Shown piece after piece: positions 23,570-37,600 of a DNA stretch of 64,000 nucleotides. Numbering within the stretch: position 1 is the stretch's first letter; every line of letters starts with the position of its first letter. The position numbers and the translations under genes are program-made. The stretch covers positions 18,464,769 to 18,528,768 of the forward strand of contig NC_089727.1 in the NCBI RefSeq assembly GCF_035083965.1. Direction: 5' to 3'. The notes below the pieces were generated by a model that did no database searches, was not told where the DNA came from, and was given only the letters and a program-made list of their open reading frames with translations. The stretch comes from Branchiostoma lanceolatum (lineage: Eukaryota; Chordata; Leptocardii; Amphioxiformes; Branchiostomatidae).

Positions 23570-25430
23570 CATAAATGGACAGTAACTTCCATACTATAGG
23601 AACTATGATAACATCACACCAGTCTTGTTTTCTGTATAGAACAAAATGACATACACATCAATTCATATTCCATAACATTTATTTTCTCTAATACAGATAT
23701 TGGTAGTAACAATAAAATTCCTGTCGTTTGACATCAAACAATGGCCCCAAAAATCAACTTTTGTGATATCGTGTCATTTTAAACAGCCCTATCAATTAAC
23801 ACAAACGTTTTCATTGGGCTTCTGATGCATAATGTTATGCAAATTTGCTTGATACTTCTAGGGTTAATTATGTAAATTTATGCAATCACTGATCCCAACT
23901 CTGATGTCACAACCTATACAAGAGTACAGAGCCTCTGGCTGGAGTAGAAAAACACAAGTTTAACACAAGTAAGACATTAAAAATGTCTTCCATGGAAATG
24001 AAGACAAGATATTTGCCTTGTATGGTAAGACTGTTGCTGTCTTAAAGATAGCGGAGGTTGTGAAATGAAGGTTAAAGAGGTTAACAGGGTTCTGTACAAG
24101 TAAGTTCCGTAAACAACACTGGAAGGAATCCAATGTTACTGTGCAAAATGTTGACTGCTATATTCCAAGGCCAAATGTCCAAGTTCCTAGAAAAAAACAT
24201 ATCCATGTTTCTGGGCCAAACATCCATGTTCCTAAGCCAAACGTCCATGTTCCTGGGCCCACAGAGCAGCGCGGGCACAACAACCCCGTCTTCCGACACT
24301 CTTACGTTCCGACACCCCTAGGCCCTGCATTGTATGTTACGGTAAGGATTAGGCATAGGGCGGGTCGGAACATAGGGATGTTGGAACATGGAACATCGGC
24401 GTTGTCGGCACTATGGGTGTTGAAACATGGGCGTAACCCAGCAACACACCCTGTCATGTATGTTCTCCATGCCATTTGCCCTGCTACACTCACCAATACA
24501 TTCTATAAGTCCATAATATACATTCCTGTATTACACTACATGTTTGTATATCGTACAAATACTGAGTTACATATAAATGCTGACATGTCCAGAAACGTCA
24601 AAAGTCATCCACATCAAAGATCAGCAGTGTAAGTTCTAGCTGCCCCACTGCAAGACTGTTTCTGTGCTACAATTGTGCTGTAATTTTCCATACAAGCACC
24701 CTCCCAGACATCCAGGCCAAAAGAACACAACAACAGCAGAAAGTAGTATATGAGGTCCAACCAGACAGCAATAAATCAGGTACACCTACAGGTGGGCTTC
24801 TTAGATTACCAAAATGCTTTTGACAAATGATTTAATTTGTGAGTACCCAATCGGTAAACACTTTACATAGTGAAGACTTATCTATTTAACACACATTACG
24901 GACACCCATACCACACCTATTCTCACATGTATGTAGCATGTAATATGTAAACTTCTTACATTATGTAAAATTTGTTTTGTGAGCTATTCTCACAGAGAAT
25001 CTTAAGAATTTGTACAGAATCATACCTTACTGTATACTTAAGTCTACATAAAATACCCTCTGCACCAGACCAAGCCTGATAAAAAAACTTGATAAGAATG
25101 ATATTCACATCAATACACTCTAGATGTACAGGTTCTTACATATTGGTTATCAATATCATGATAGGATGGGAAATCTACACCCTAACAACGAGTTATGAAT
25201 AAGTGCGACACAGCCACATTTTGCAGGTAATACTTCAGTTAGGTTTCCTATAAAATACATTTTTTGCAAGCTACCAATGAATCGATCAGCGGGAAACAAA
25301 CCTTTCAGTTTCTTTTAAAAAGTGACATTATATAATTTCTATTGTCCTGTTATTTAATTGCAATATTGTCAGGACATAAAAAAAAACATGCTAAAAATGG
25401 TAAATTTGCACTAAAGATAAATCACATCAG
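23570..25430 (-). other. Probable 3' UTR or flank of the LMO7-like gene
   Basis: No coding frame is supported. It contains short imperfect repeats (CCAAACATCCATGTTCCT near 24190-24260). Confidence 0.35.
23678..23683 (-). terminator. Candidate polyadenylation signal of the LMO7-like gene
   Basis: AATAAA on the minus strand about 1.9 kb after the proposed stop, on the near side of the large minisatellite. It is one of several AT-rich candidates and is listed only as the most downstream one before the 22.2-23.6 kb array. Confidence 0.2.
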
Positions 25431-25434
25431 GGGT

Positions 25435-25635
25435 TATATTCCACTTCTGGGGGTATCCACAGGATCTGGTCTCACACCAATGTTGTTGATAGGATCTGGT
25501 CTCACACTAATGTTGTTGACGGGATCTGGTCTCACACCAATGTTGTTGATGGGATCTGGTCTCAAACCAGTGTTGCTGATGGGATCTGGTCTCGCACCAA
25601 TTTTGTTGATTAGGTATGGTCTCATACGGCAGTGA
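25435..25635 (-). repeat. Tandem repeat starting at the LMO7-like stop codon
   Basis: Six to seven units of 28 bp. On the minus strand: TGAGACCAGATCCCATCA, then ACAACATTGGTG. The first unit contains the proposed stop codon of the terminal exon (GTATGAGACCATACC), and later units repeat TGAGACC. Confidence 0.88.
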
Positions 25636-25644
25636 AGGCGTCAC
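25622..25644 (-). CDS. LMO7-like terminal coding exon (eight codons including stop)
   Basis: After a good polypyrimidine tract (TTTTTCCTTCTCAATCTTCAG) the minus strand reads two bases that finish the split Gly codon, then DAFTAV and TGA. The predicted C-terminus is NEKGDAFTAV. Vertebrate LMO7 ends a few residues after the LIM domain with a similar PTAM tail. FTAV fits a class I PDZ ligand (Thr at -2, Val at 0). The exon is inferred from phase, tract and tail similarity. A tandem repeat begins at its stop codon. Confidence 0.65.
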
Positions 25645-28600
25645 CTGAAGATTGAGAAGGAAAAAGGTCAAAGGTAGGTCTGGGTGAACATCTTCACACA
25701 GATTAGGTGTTAGTAGTAAACTAAACATCAATCATGCACGCATTTTTGTTCAGGCAGCATTTTTCTTCAAAATATTTCTTTATACTGTACCAACGAGGTC
25801 TGAGTGGAACCAACTATACGGAGAGACAGTCCCATTTCTCAGTCTTCCATCTGTGTCTAGTGGGGACGATAGACTTGCCTCAGGTGCCATCCTGATTAAT
25901 TGAATTAATTTCTTCTCTGATCTTTCAGTCAATGTAAACTAACACTACCAACTGAATTTTGGGTTGAACGGACGTTTTGGGGGTCCTCACGCAAAATGGT
26001 TGGTGAAAAGGAGGGGAGGGTCACTCATTTTAACCCACGTCTCACTCCTTGGGTCCAGATAAGATGGGGTGAGGACCCCTGAAACGTCTGTTTAATCCCA
26101 AATCCAGTTGGTAGTGTAACCACAATGGCACCATGGCTTAGTTAAGGCATGGTCAGTCACAGAGAGCACAACTGGTGATGGAATTGTTGGGGTTTACATA
26201 CCCCTATTTCAACAGCACTGTATGTTTGAATGACCTCCTTGTTCTACCAATTCCCCCCACCATTTCTACTTATTAACAAGTGGTATTCTTATAGGATAAG
26301 TGTATGCCGACTGCAAAGGATCAGCTGGGATGGAAACGTCATCTTGAAATGGATCTATAGAATAAAGGAAAGTCCATGTGCCCAATCCACAGTGGGGACA
26401 GCCATACATGTATGTTCTGACACCCCTATGTTTCAATACCCCTATAGACTGACATCCCTATGTTTCAATACCCCTATGGACTGACACCCCTATGTTTCAA
26501 TACACCTATGTTCTGACACCCCTATGTTCTGATACCTCTAAGTTTCGACAAGCCTGTGTTGATTAGTGTTAGGGCGTGTCAGAATATAGGGGAGTCCAAA
26601 GATAGGCATGTCGTAACGTAGGGGCGTCACCCCCACAGTAACCCCCACCCAGCCTTGTGCTGCCTGCGACTGAACCATGAAGAACCTTGCCACTGTTCAT
26701 TCAAACACAGAGACTTTGATCTAATTACAATGATTGACAACGCATTAACAAACTTCAGACAGATTTGAAAAGGCTAAGAATTTAGTAAATCAATTGAAAA
26801 ATTGAACCAACGACAAGAAAGGTATAGGGCTCAAATTTTCTGCCACCAGATTTTTTAGCCTGAAACTCGAACATGTAAACAACTGCATTCCTTTAACCCT
26901 AACAGAAGCTGGATTTTCTCTTTTTTTTTTTTACCCAATGGGAACGTGCAGCCCTTTAACCCGAGCTAAAACCGACAGAACCGTAAGTACTGGAGCTGTT
27001 ACCATGGCAACGTGCATGCAGATGGAAGACTGGTTCAATCAGAGGAAGAAGTAGAAGGGAGGGCACTGCCGGCCCCGGAACCTGAATCATCAAGAGAGAG
27101 AAGCTGAGAAACAGATCGAGACGCAGGCGAACAGACCCGTAGTTAGCAGGTCGGCTTAGCGGCACGACCTGCAACATATCACAGTGTGTAGTGGTGGTGG
27201 AAACCACTTTGTTATTATTATTATAATGATTATTATCATGCCTGAATGTTTGCAAAAAAAAAACCTTTTCCAGCAAGTCCTTTTGGTGGTTAATGTTGGA
27301 CTACACCAAAGCTGTAATATAGTCTGAAATCGAAAAACAAAGGAAAAAAAAGACTCAGTTCAAAGCTTTTTTAAATACAAATTTCATGCTTTAGAAATGG
27401 AACAAATTACTTTTTAGAGATAACGCCATCGCGAACTCTGTCTTCGAACTCTGAAACCCAACATTCTCTAGTTTGCAAGCAAGCGATTCCCCAAACGGCA
27501 AGCTTAAAAAGCAAACAGCAAAGCTCCAGCAAAAAGATCTTAGATTGTCATCTTGTTTTGGGTATCTGCCATACATAGGGCTGAAATCTGCAAAAATGTA
27601 AGAGCTCAGATAATGACCGATATCCCATAGCGCAAGTTTGCATTGGAAGAAAGCCCCAACTTGCTTTTTTTTTTTAAATGTAGTAACTGACACTTAATAC
27701 ATGTCAAAGTTATAATATAGGTGTAGTCATGAATGCAGACGATAATGGTGGAACCTCACCTTTCTCATTGCTGTAGCAGTTGGAACAATGGAGCGCGTTT
27801 GCTCGAATCCGAACGTCAGTGCCCTGCTGGCCATTCCCCAGTTGGATCCCGCAGATGGAGCAACGGAAACAGGTGATGTGGTAGAACAGCGCCAGCGACT
27901 CGATAATCATGGCGGCACCGCGGCCTAGCGGTTCTCCGCAATGCGTACACAGTTTCCGTCCGCTCACGGACTTTCCGCCGCCGCCGACGGCACGTGACGG
28001 CGGGCTCTGTTGTGGACGCGTGGCACGCTGTGTCAGCGCGTCTTTAATGTGGTCTGGGATTGGTCCCTGTGACGTCCGCTCCGGTGGGGCCGAACGGCGG
28101 TTTATCATTCGCGCCTGAACGTCCTCGTCGCTTCTATTGGGGTGGATTCGGCGTGGTACGTCCGGCGGTGGGTGTGGGGGCGGTGCGGAGGGTGGCCCGT
28201 GCACAGAGTGCCTGTTCTTTGGTTGTGGTTTTACCAGCGGCGGGAGAGGCTCGATGATGCCGGGAGCACGTGGTTGGCCGGTGTGGTCCTGTAGCCGCCG
28301 GCGCTCTGCCTCCTCGATTAACCAATGGGGCTGGTCTCCCGACCCCGGTCGCTCCTGGGGTCCCCGCGGTAGGGGTCTGATATCAGGAACATTCCTGCAA
28401 CACAGAAAAAAATGACCTTTACTTCAGACCCTTTTCATCAAAAACACTATTTTGGAAAATAGAAAAACATGCTTTTCACTTAGTCTGATGCCCAAGATTA
28501 ATCCAGATTTAACATTTAACCGGAAGCCTTCTTACAGTACGTAAGTCATTCATTTCAGGTTTCATGAAAGTATTCTTGCTCTCTTACAGATAAGCAAAAG

Positions 28601-31600
28601 TAATGTTCCATGAGTCTATGATAATTGAAATAAGTGGTCCCTTAATAGTCTCTTTTGAACGTAAATTATAACCTCATCTTTCTTCTCTACAGATGTTTCA
28701 AAATCCTGTCTGCTGTCTTTATTGGTGCAAAGTGAAGTAATATCCTGTTGTGACATACTTTTGCCCTGATGAACAAAGCAGAATGTTGAAACATTGGATG
28801 ACAAAAAAAAAAGATTGTGTATCAAGGAAAACTATGTCGATAAATGATGATGATCGTCAATCAGTCGACGTTCTTACGCATTGTCAGGGTTATATTGCCC
28901 CTTACAGGGTTACATACCCTTTCCTTGGCTCATACAAGATGGAGATGCGTGATATTTATCTATTTCATATTTCTCACCCGACTTCCTCCACCCTCCTGTT
29001 CTCCTGCTCCTCTGCCCTCCGCTGCCTCCTCCTCCTCTCCTCTTCCTCCATCAGTCGCTGGTGTTGCTTAGCAGCCGCCTCGATCCTCGCTCTCTCCTCC
29101 TCTGCATCCCACTCCTCCTCTGGGTGGTCCTGGGGCGGCTGTCGGGGCTGCGGAGACGGGCGGTGCGCCACGGGCGAAATCGCGGGCGGTACGGGGGTGT
29201 GGTCCTGCGTAGCCTGCTGCAGACGCGCCCGCTGGTTCTCGATCTCCAGACGGTGCTGGTCGATTCTCCGCCTCTCGTCCTCCCGCTTCTGTCGCTCCAG
29301 TTCGGCCTGCAGAACAACAAACGAGATTCCATCATTCAAAACCGTCAAACTACAATATATTGAAAGAGGAGCTTTGCATGAAAGAAAAGCCGATGTGTTG
29401 CACCGAAGGGCGGTTAAACCGGCTTTGTAGATAGGTAGAGAAAAGCTTTGTACAATTTTAGATGATTAATTTGCTGTTATAGTTATCTATTAAGTAGTGC
29501 TAAGCATATCATGCTTTGTCCTCAGCCTGAGGTTCGACAGCAGTTTACCTTTTAGTGTTAAGCACTCTTTCCTTTGTAATGCTGTTATTAATCGTTCAAA
29601 AAAAGCAAGTTTTTTTTGGTGAATTTCCTCCTATTTTTGCCAATTCTGTTGATGCACAAAGTTACAACGGTGATAACTTTAACACAGTAAATGCATTTTA
29701 GTTCGCAGGGATTTAATTTCGCGGTAAGCGGGTAAGGAGAAAATGGAGTGTTTGCAGTGGTTTTGAGTTCGCAATAGCACTACAGTCACAAACATCTATT
29801 GCAATGGAAACACCTAGGCCTACACGTTTACGGACAGTCAGACAGAAACCACCTTCTAGTGACTTGGCAAGGGTGCTACAGACGAACAGAACAGTTGCTT
29901 TCGGAAGTGCTGGCATGATCATCTGTCACTGATCTACATGTATATGCATTTACCCGAGGAATGTATAAAGGCTTTGACTTGAAATTCTTCATAAATTCGT
30001 ATTCAATGTTCAAAGATCTTGTCTGCGTTCAATTATGCCTTGTTATTATTCGTGCATGTTCATCATAACAGGTGCCTCCAACACATCATAATACTGTACA
30101 ATGTACAGTACCAAATTTGCGCAGTGGTTTTATGTTTGCGGTGACCGCTTCACTGCGAACTTAAAACCACTGCGCAAATTTCTGCATTTACAGTATTTGG
30201 CAACCTTGATAGTAACACTGGACAGCAGGCACTGGACAGAAGGCACAGGATAGAAGAGAGTGGAAAGCTGTGGTGGCCCACATCGGCGCCAGCGGAACTG
30301 TGCGATGAAGGATGAGGAGGATAGTAACACAACAGAACCACCATAGCATGGGGAAGATGGTGATGATGATAGAATGGGGACGACAAATGATTCAGATGAT
30401 GGGATTAGGGGAAGAAGGGAAGGGATTACCAACATCTGTGATTTGATGGGAAAAGGTACTTCTCTTCTTCACGAGATCCAATTTTAAGAGGATTCCATTT
30501 CCTATCTGCTCACAGTTAGTGCACACACAAAAAGTGCATGGGACAGTTGTGACACGAGCACAGAAACATCAAGAAGCATCAGAGCAAGAACAGTGGACAT
30601 GTCACCAAACAAAACAAAACAATGTTGAAAACAATGACGGTTCGACTCAGTGGAATAACTGAAAAGCGGTGAAGATGATGATATCACCATAGCAGCACAC
30701 ACAGCAAAATGCACATTAATATTTTTCTAACCACAAGCATACATGGGAGTCAGTGGGAGTTGTCCATCCTGGAACCATGTATATTATATTTTTTTCTTGA
30801 AGAGTCAAGCACCCTTTAGGCCACGTTGATTTGATTACATGGATGATATCCACGCACGCATCAATTTTCGTCTGTTTCCAAAAAGAAAAAAAATGTTTTC
30901 GGCCATACTATAAAATTCATAGTATCACCGAAAACATTTTAGAGTGACCATTTAATCATACAAATCAGCTTCAAAATGAGAAAATATAGTACATGACATG
31001 CTGTAGATTGCAAAAGGATATTTCGGAAAACGGATACTAGTAATATAATTGTAGAATGAAAGTCAATTCCACAGTCAAAGAAGATGTGAAAGAACAAAAA
31101 TGAGGAATCTATTATTCGGTATACCATATTCTGCATTTTGTTCATCCTTCCTGACCATGTAGATTTCATAATGAAGGGAACTTTTTTTTTCCAAACTTTT
31201 TTTTTCATTCGCACGCTCGCATCAGTTTTGGGGTTCCCAGAGGATGTCTCTCTCTCTATATCCAATTTAACCTCTTTTATTCCCCATCACATGGGGGTTG
31301 GACGTGCTTGCACGTGGATGGGGGAGCCCTAGGACTCCTGAAATCAAGTGCAAGACTTTTTTGTAGCAAGTTTTTACAGCTGGATGCCCTAGTTCCTAAC
31401 GCCAACTCAAACCCTACTCTAGGGCTTAGGACATGGAAAATATGATAGTGTTAAGTGCATTTCCCAAGGGAATAACGTCTGGGTGCATGTCCGGACATGT
31501 CTGGGTACACCCCTGGGGATTGAACCTGGGTCTCATTGGTTCATAGCTGGATGCTCTGCCATTATGCCACACAGATGTCATCCATATAATCAAATCAACA

Positions 31601-34600
31601 CGGCCTTATCGAAAAACTAAGCCTTACCTGTTGCCTCATCTCCTCCTGTTCTCTCATGAACTCCTCCTCCTCCTGTTGCATCAGCTGCTCGGCCCGTTTC
31701 TCCTCCTCGTCGGCCCATCTCTGCCCCTGCTCCGGAGGAGGCTGCTCCTTCTCATCGTAATAGAACTGGTCTCCAGCTTCTGGCTCTCCATTCTCCACCC
31801 TGGATGGATCAGTGATATGCATTAGGCCAGAGTAGATACAAAACTAACTGTAAAATTAATTCACTTTTTAAATTATCTTCACAGTACCAAAATTTTACGG
31901 TGTAAGGAAAATGGACATTTTCACTGAACGGAATAAAAAAAAATAAGAACAGTTTTTTTTCATGGCGACCGTGAAAACAGCGAACATAAAGGTACAGTCA
32001 AGAAACAGGAATTACTGAATATAACTATATACATTTGTATTACATACAGTATATCTATCCGAGCTTATATCCCAGCCTTTTCAGTCTCGAGTCAAGGGAA
32101 TATTGGGGCATTAAAATTCATCAAGCAATAGAGAAGATGTTTTGCCAACAAAAGAGGAGCTGCTATGAGATCTTCCAAAAACGTTTCAAAAATCGGAACA
32201 TGCCATGGCTGTCATAAAATTGTAAAAGAATTTAGCTTGTTGTGAAATACAGTACCCTCCCACAAAAAACCTACATCTTTGGTCGACTCTTGCATTAGAT
32301 TCAGATGTATAATCCATAAGATGAAGCTTATGTGGCCTTACTTTGGGGCAAGTCTGTTACGATAAATCACATCTAATAATCGGTGCCTGTCACTAGAACC
32401 TGCTGAAACTGGTGTCACATAGAAGGAAAAAAGGTTAAAGACTGGAGTCTGCGAGCTCTAAAGGGACATATTCAGCAGCAATACGGCTGGTGTTCTGTTG
32501 ATCACTGCGTAATGTTTTGGAATCGGACAACTTTCGCAGGTCGCTGAGCATCGTCCAATGTAACAGGCTCAGGTGAAAAATACACTCGACTCTCTGGCAA
32601 TTTTAAAATTGGGCAATCAATTGGGCGATCAACAAAGTTGACCGATGTCATTATCAGTGTAACACCATCGTTATGTCCATTTGTTGGACCAGCAACATGA
32701 CAGCAGTGCTAGCAGCTTACCTGGATCGAGCGAGTTCCTCTTCCCTCTTCTTCTCCTGCTCCTCCTGCCATCTTCTCTCTGCCTCCTCCTCCTCCCACCG
32801 TCTCCTGTCCTCTTCCTGTAAAACAACATCATAGAAAAAGTTTCTTTAAACTGAATCAGGAAAGGAGAAACTGAAGGAAAAATAATTTTTAATTGAGGAA
32901 GTGTTGCAGACTTTGTCTATTATACAAATGTATGACAAGGAAAAAAATTGCTATACGCGAACGGTACCGCGTGACTTAAAGTTTGAATTGTATGAAATTG
33001 AAGTATTGAAAAAGAAAGGCCAGGGCTGTCTCCAGGACCTGTACCAGGATGAAAATTTGCTCTTTGGAACGGAAAAAATGTCCTCCTATCCATCCAAAAA
33101 TCTGAACTTCGTGACAAATTTGACAAAGAAAATTAGCAACATTGGCTCCCAAACAATGAGATGGACCGAAAAAAAATTAAAGCTGGACACAGCCCTGGTT
33201 AAGACAAAATATGTTCTTGCACTGTGACTGTACACACTTAAACAGCAGAATCACACAGACCACGGTTGAAAAAGCTTTCTTGGCAAAAAATTGCTTTGAA
33301 TATCCATCTCCTAGTTCTGTCCAGCTCTATAGAAAACCTTATGTCTAAAAATTACATTTACACGTACCTCTTGTCTACGTTTCTCCTCTTCTTCCCACCT
33401 CCTTTGTTGTTCCTCCTCCTCTTTTCTTTGCTGTTCTTCAGCTAGCTTTCTCTGCTGTTCCTCTTCCTGTCTTCTTTGCTGTTCCTCCTCCCACCTCCTT
33501 TGCTGTTCCTCTTCCTCCCTTTGTTGCTGTTCTTCAGCTAATTTTCTTTGCTGTTCCTCCTCCCACCTTCTTTGCTGTTCCTCTTCCTCTTTTCTTCTCT
33601 GCTGTTCCTCCTCCTGCTTTCTTTGCTGTTCCTCCTCCCACCTTCTCTGCTGTTCCTCTTCCTCCCTTCTTTGCTGTTCCTCGGCTAATTTTCTCTGCTG
33701 TTCCTCAGCCTTTCTCTGCTGTTCCTCCTCTGCCTTCCTCTGCTGTTCCCTGAGCTGCAGCTGTTGCTGTTCCCAGCTGCTGCGATCCTGCAGAGTTTTA
33801 GACTCCTCCTCCTCCTCAGTACTTAGTCTGGAAGGCTGTGTGAGAGAGAAAATTGACATCTTTTAGGAAGTCATACACATGTTTTTTATTAGTTGATATA
33901 CACTACCAACAATCGTTTTTCTTATTTTTCTTGTTTTTCCTTCTACAAAGAAACTGTTTCTGTCAGCAAGAATATTAAGTCTGTATACAAGAATCCCTGA
34001 ATTTTAAGCACAAACAAGAATCCCTGTTTTAAGCACAAACAAGAATTGCATCTAAGAATTTTTTTCTTAAGTTAACTTGAACCAAGAAAGTTCAAGAAAA
34101 TAATTCTAGTGGAATCAAATTTTCAAGAAAAAATAACTTATCGGAAGAATCTGTAAGAATACAAATTTGACAAAACAAAAAACAAATCTTATATTAAGCC
34201 AGAGAAAGCAAATTTCTCTTATTTTCTAGAAAATTCTTATTAGAAAACAGCATGATAGAAATAATTTCTTGAATTTTCTTGGTTTAAGTTAACTCAGCCT
34301 CAGCCTGAAAGAAATCCTTTGTGTAAGAAATCCTTTGTGTAAGAATTGACAAAGACAAGACTTCCCAGAAGGTTTCTTGAATTTTCTTGTTTTTTCTTTG
34401 TATAAGAAAATATTTCTCAACATAAGAAAACAAGAAAAATAAGGAAAAAAAAGAAAAAAAAATTGGAAGTAAGTGTAGAAAGACCAAAAGAAGAAAAATG
34501 CTTGGAAACCAGAAATCAAAGATCTCATCCCTCCGTGAAATATGTAGAGTTTTTGTAAATTTCTTAATCACTAAATCTAAGAGACGTCTAGAGATCATCC

Positions 34601-37600
34601 CCTTCCCCTTTCCCCTTAATCAATCCCTATCTCCATCTAACAAAGGGTCATTAGTCGTCCCCACTCTATGGGGGTCAGCTGACTAGCTGCACATAGACAA
34701 CATCACACTACTTTCAGGAAGGGTTCTTGGCCTGTAATGCTGCACTACCTGTAAATACTGCTAGGCGGACAAAATCGCCACATTTCTTTGGGACTCCAAA
34801 AACAACCTACATACCAAACTTCATACAAATCCATCAAAAGATTGAGTTATAGAAGTAGTGTAAATACACAAAAACCACCAAAAACAGTACCCCATTGGAG
34901 GGGAACCTCCTTCCCTCAGGCAATGATTCTACAGGAAAAAACGTTCATTATATGAACTAAAACATCAGCCCACCTTGCTGATGACAGGCGGCCTGACACT
35001 AGCCCAAGGCTTGGGAGCGTACAGCAGGGCGGGGTCTGACTTCTTCCTCTCGATGGACTTCTTCAGTCGGTTCTCGTAGTCGACCTTGAACTGTTCCTGC
35101 TGTTTCTGGAACTGCTCCCGCTGGCGCTGCTCCTGCGACCTCTGCCACTCGGCCAGCCGGTTCCGCTCGTCCTCAAGGTTATAGGAGCGCGGCCGTGAAT
35201 CCAGCGGCTTGTAGCCTGACGGGAATAAGGGAACATATGGTTAGGAGGGCTGGAATAAGACACTGCATGTGAACTGATGGTTTCTACAGCTGCCATGGAA
35301 TTTACAATGTTTTCCACAGCTGTGAAGGGACTAAACTGAAAGTCACTGATCTGGGACTATGTTACAATTTTCAGTTACAAAGTCCCTGGCCGTATATATG
35401 CAATGTAATTGTACTAAGCTACCTTTGGTTAATATCTAAGTAAATGTCTGTCCTAACCACTTAGAGTGATGAGTTTCACAGCTGAAGACTTATTAAATGT
35501 AGTAAATCAAATAAGTTTTCCCGTGGCTGTGGACTAAGTTCCCTCACAGCCATGGAATTCAGCACTAAAACTGAGTAATTTCACAGCTACGGAATTCATC
35601 AATCCATGGTTTTCTGAATATCCTGTTAATTCATTTACTTTTGCGTGGATTTAAATGATAGTCCCATAGCCTTTTTGAGGCCTAAGGCCAGTGGGTCCAC
35701 TGTATCATGTGTATTGGAACACTAAGCCCAACTCCCTCCTTCCACTACCTTTTACCTCCCCAACTGAAGTCAGGTACCCATTTTTACACCCGGGTGAAGA
35801 GCTGTAAAGTCTTGGTAAGTGTCTTTCCCAAGGGCACAACATTAGTGGCATGTCAGAGGATTCGAACCCAGGACCTTTGGGTTCTTAGCCAAACACCCTA
35901 ATCGTTGCGCCAACACGACGTCATAATAGATAGATAATCAGATAAAGCAAAAACACCTGTTACCTGACTCTATCTGTGGTGGGGTGTAGCTGGATAGTTT
36001 ACTCTGCAGCTGCTTTTCCACTTCAGGTGGCGGCTTTTCCTCAACAGGTCCCTTAGCATCTGAGGAGACAAAAATGCAGTGAACCAGACTGAAGAACAAT
36101 GGGCCGTTCTAACAGGGTGTTAACTAGTAGTTAACTGGGGGTTAATCAGAGGTTAACCAGTGGTTAACTAGGCTACCTACCAGTTTTGTTCAGGTCCTTG
36201 CTAACCAGGTTAGTAGGTATAAAAGTTGGGGTTGAGTTTGGAGATGAAGAGGTATTATTTATTTGTGGCATGTTTTTTTCGTAGCCTGATATCCATCCTA
36301 TTCTAGCACCGATCGCTCCTTTGGTCACTTACCTGTAGAACAGTCTTGCACCCGTTAATAAAAAATTGATTGGCATTTCAATATTTGCCTAAAATATAAG
36401 CAAGAGTTCTGATTGGCCCGGAGTCACGCGATCCTCGTAATGTCATGGTGAAAGGCTTTGAACAGGCATGTTGAAATTTTACTTGTATTGCACTGCTTCT
36501 GAGAAATATTTGATTTCCGAAATAAAGGAAGGATGAAACATCTCAATTATGGGGAAGGTAAAAGTAGTCCCATAGCCTTTTTGAGGACAGAGGGTTACTG
36601 GGTTGTTATCCACTGTGTCTAGGGCACGGAAGGTGGAGCCCATCCCTCTCCTTCCACCGCCTTTTACCTCCCCAACAGAAGTAAGGTACCCATTTGTACA
36701 CCTGGGTGGAGTGAGGAAAGTCATGATCATATAAAGTGCCTTATCCCAAGGGTACAACGTCTAGCCAAGAATGCCAAGAATGGAACCCGTGGCCTTTCAA
36801 CCTTGTACATGTGCCCTATAGCCTAGCCATTCAACACCACCAATGGGTGCCAGACTTTTCTGTGTGGAAGCGATCATTGGAACGTATCGGAGCTAGAATA
36901 CCGTAGTATGGATTCCAGGCTATCTGTAACCATCCCTCCACCAGTGACTGTAACGTTACCTACCAACGCCCAAGAAGAAGTCAGAACGGCGCTTCAGGTT
37001 CTGAGAGGCAAACTCAGGTTCATTGTCCTTGCGCCGGAGAACCACCTCGGGTTTGGGCTGCAGCTCGGGGTCGTCTACGGGGACCACGTCGTCATGGAAA
37101 CACGACGTTGTCGTGGGAACACAACAAACACAAGATGGACATGCACAACGGTTAGTCCACACCCAAAAAAAATGTTGTTAAAAAATCATAAAGAAAGACA
37201 CAAACTTTAAAAAATCATTAATAAATACACAAACGTTAAAAAATCATAAAGAAATACACAGACGTTGCAAAATTATAAAGAAATATATATAACACAGACG
37301 TAAATCAAAATAAGTACAGCACACCACTGCACAAACCATTGACGGAAAACAACAAAACAGCAAACATAAGATACGAAAACAGGGGCACTGGACTACCTGG
37401 GGGGTCTTATAATTACCAGTACCTGTGATGGCCGAAGGGAGGGGAGTCTGACATACTAGTAGTTAAAAAAAAAAACCTTCCCGAGTCCCCTACTGCAAAC
37501 TATAATGGGTGCGATAATGCAAGGCCATGTTTGCATGTGACCTTATGCAAAATGCACCTGTTAGGCAACACCAATTTAATTTCTTGGTTAACAGATTTTT

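Noticed and set aside
25507..25731. Frame continuing QVTPSLPYETIPNQQ as the LMO7-like C-terminus
   Set aside because: Out of phase with the split Gly codon of the LIM exon; the phase-correct reading is GDAFTAV-stop.
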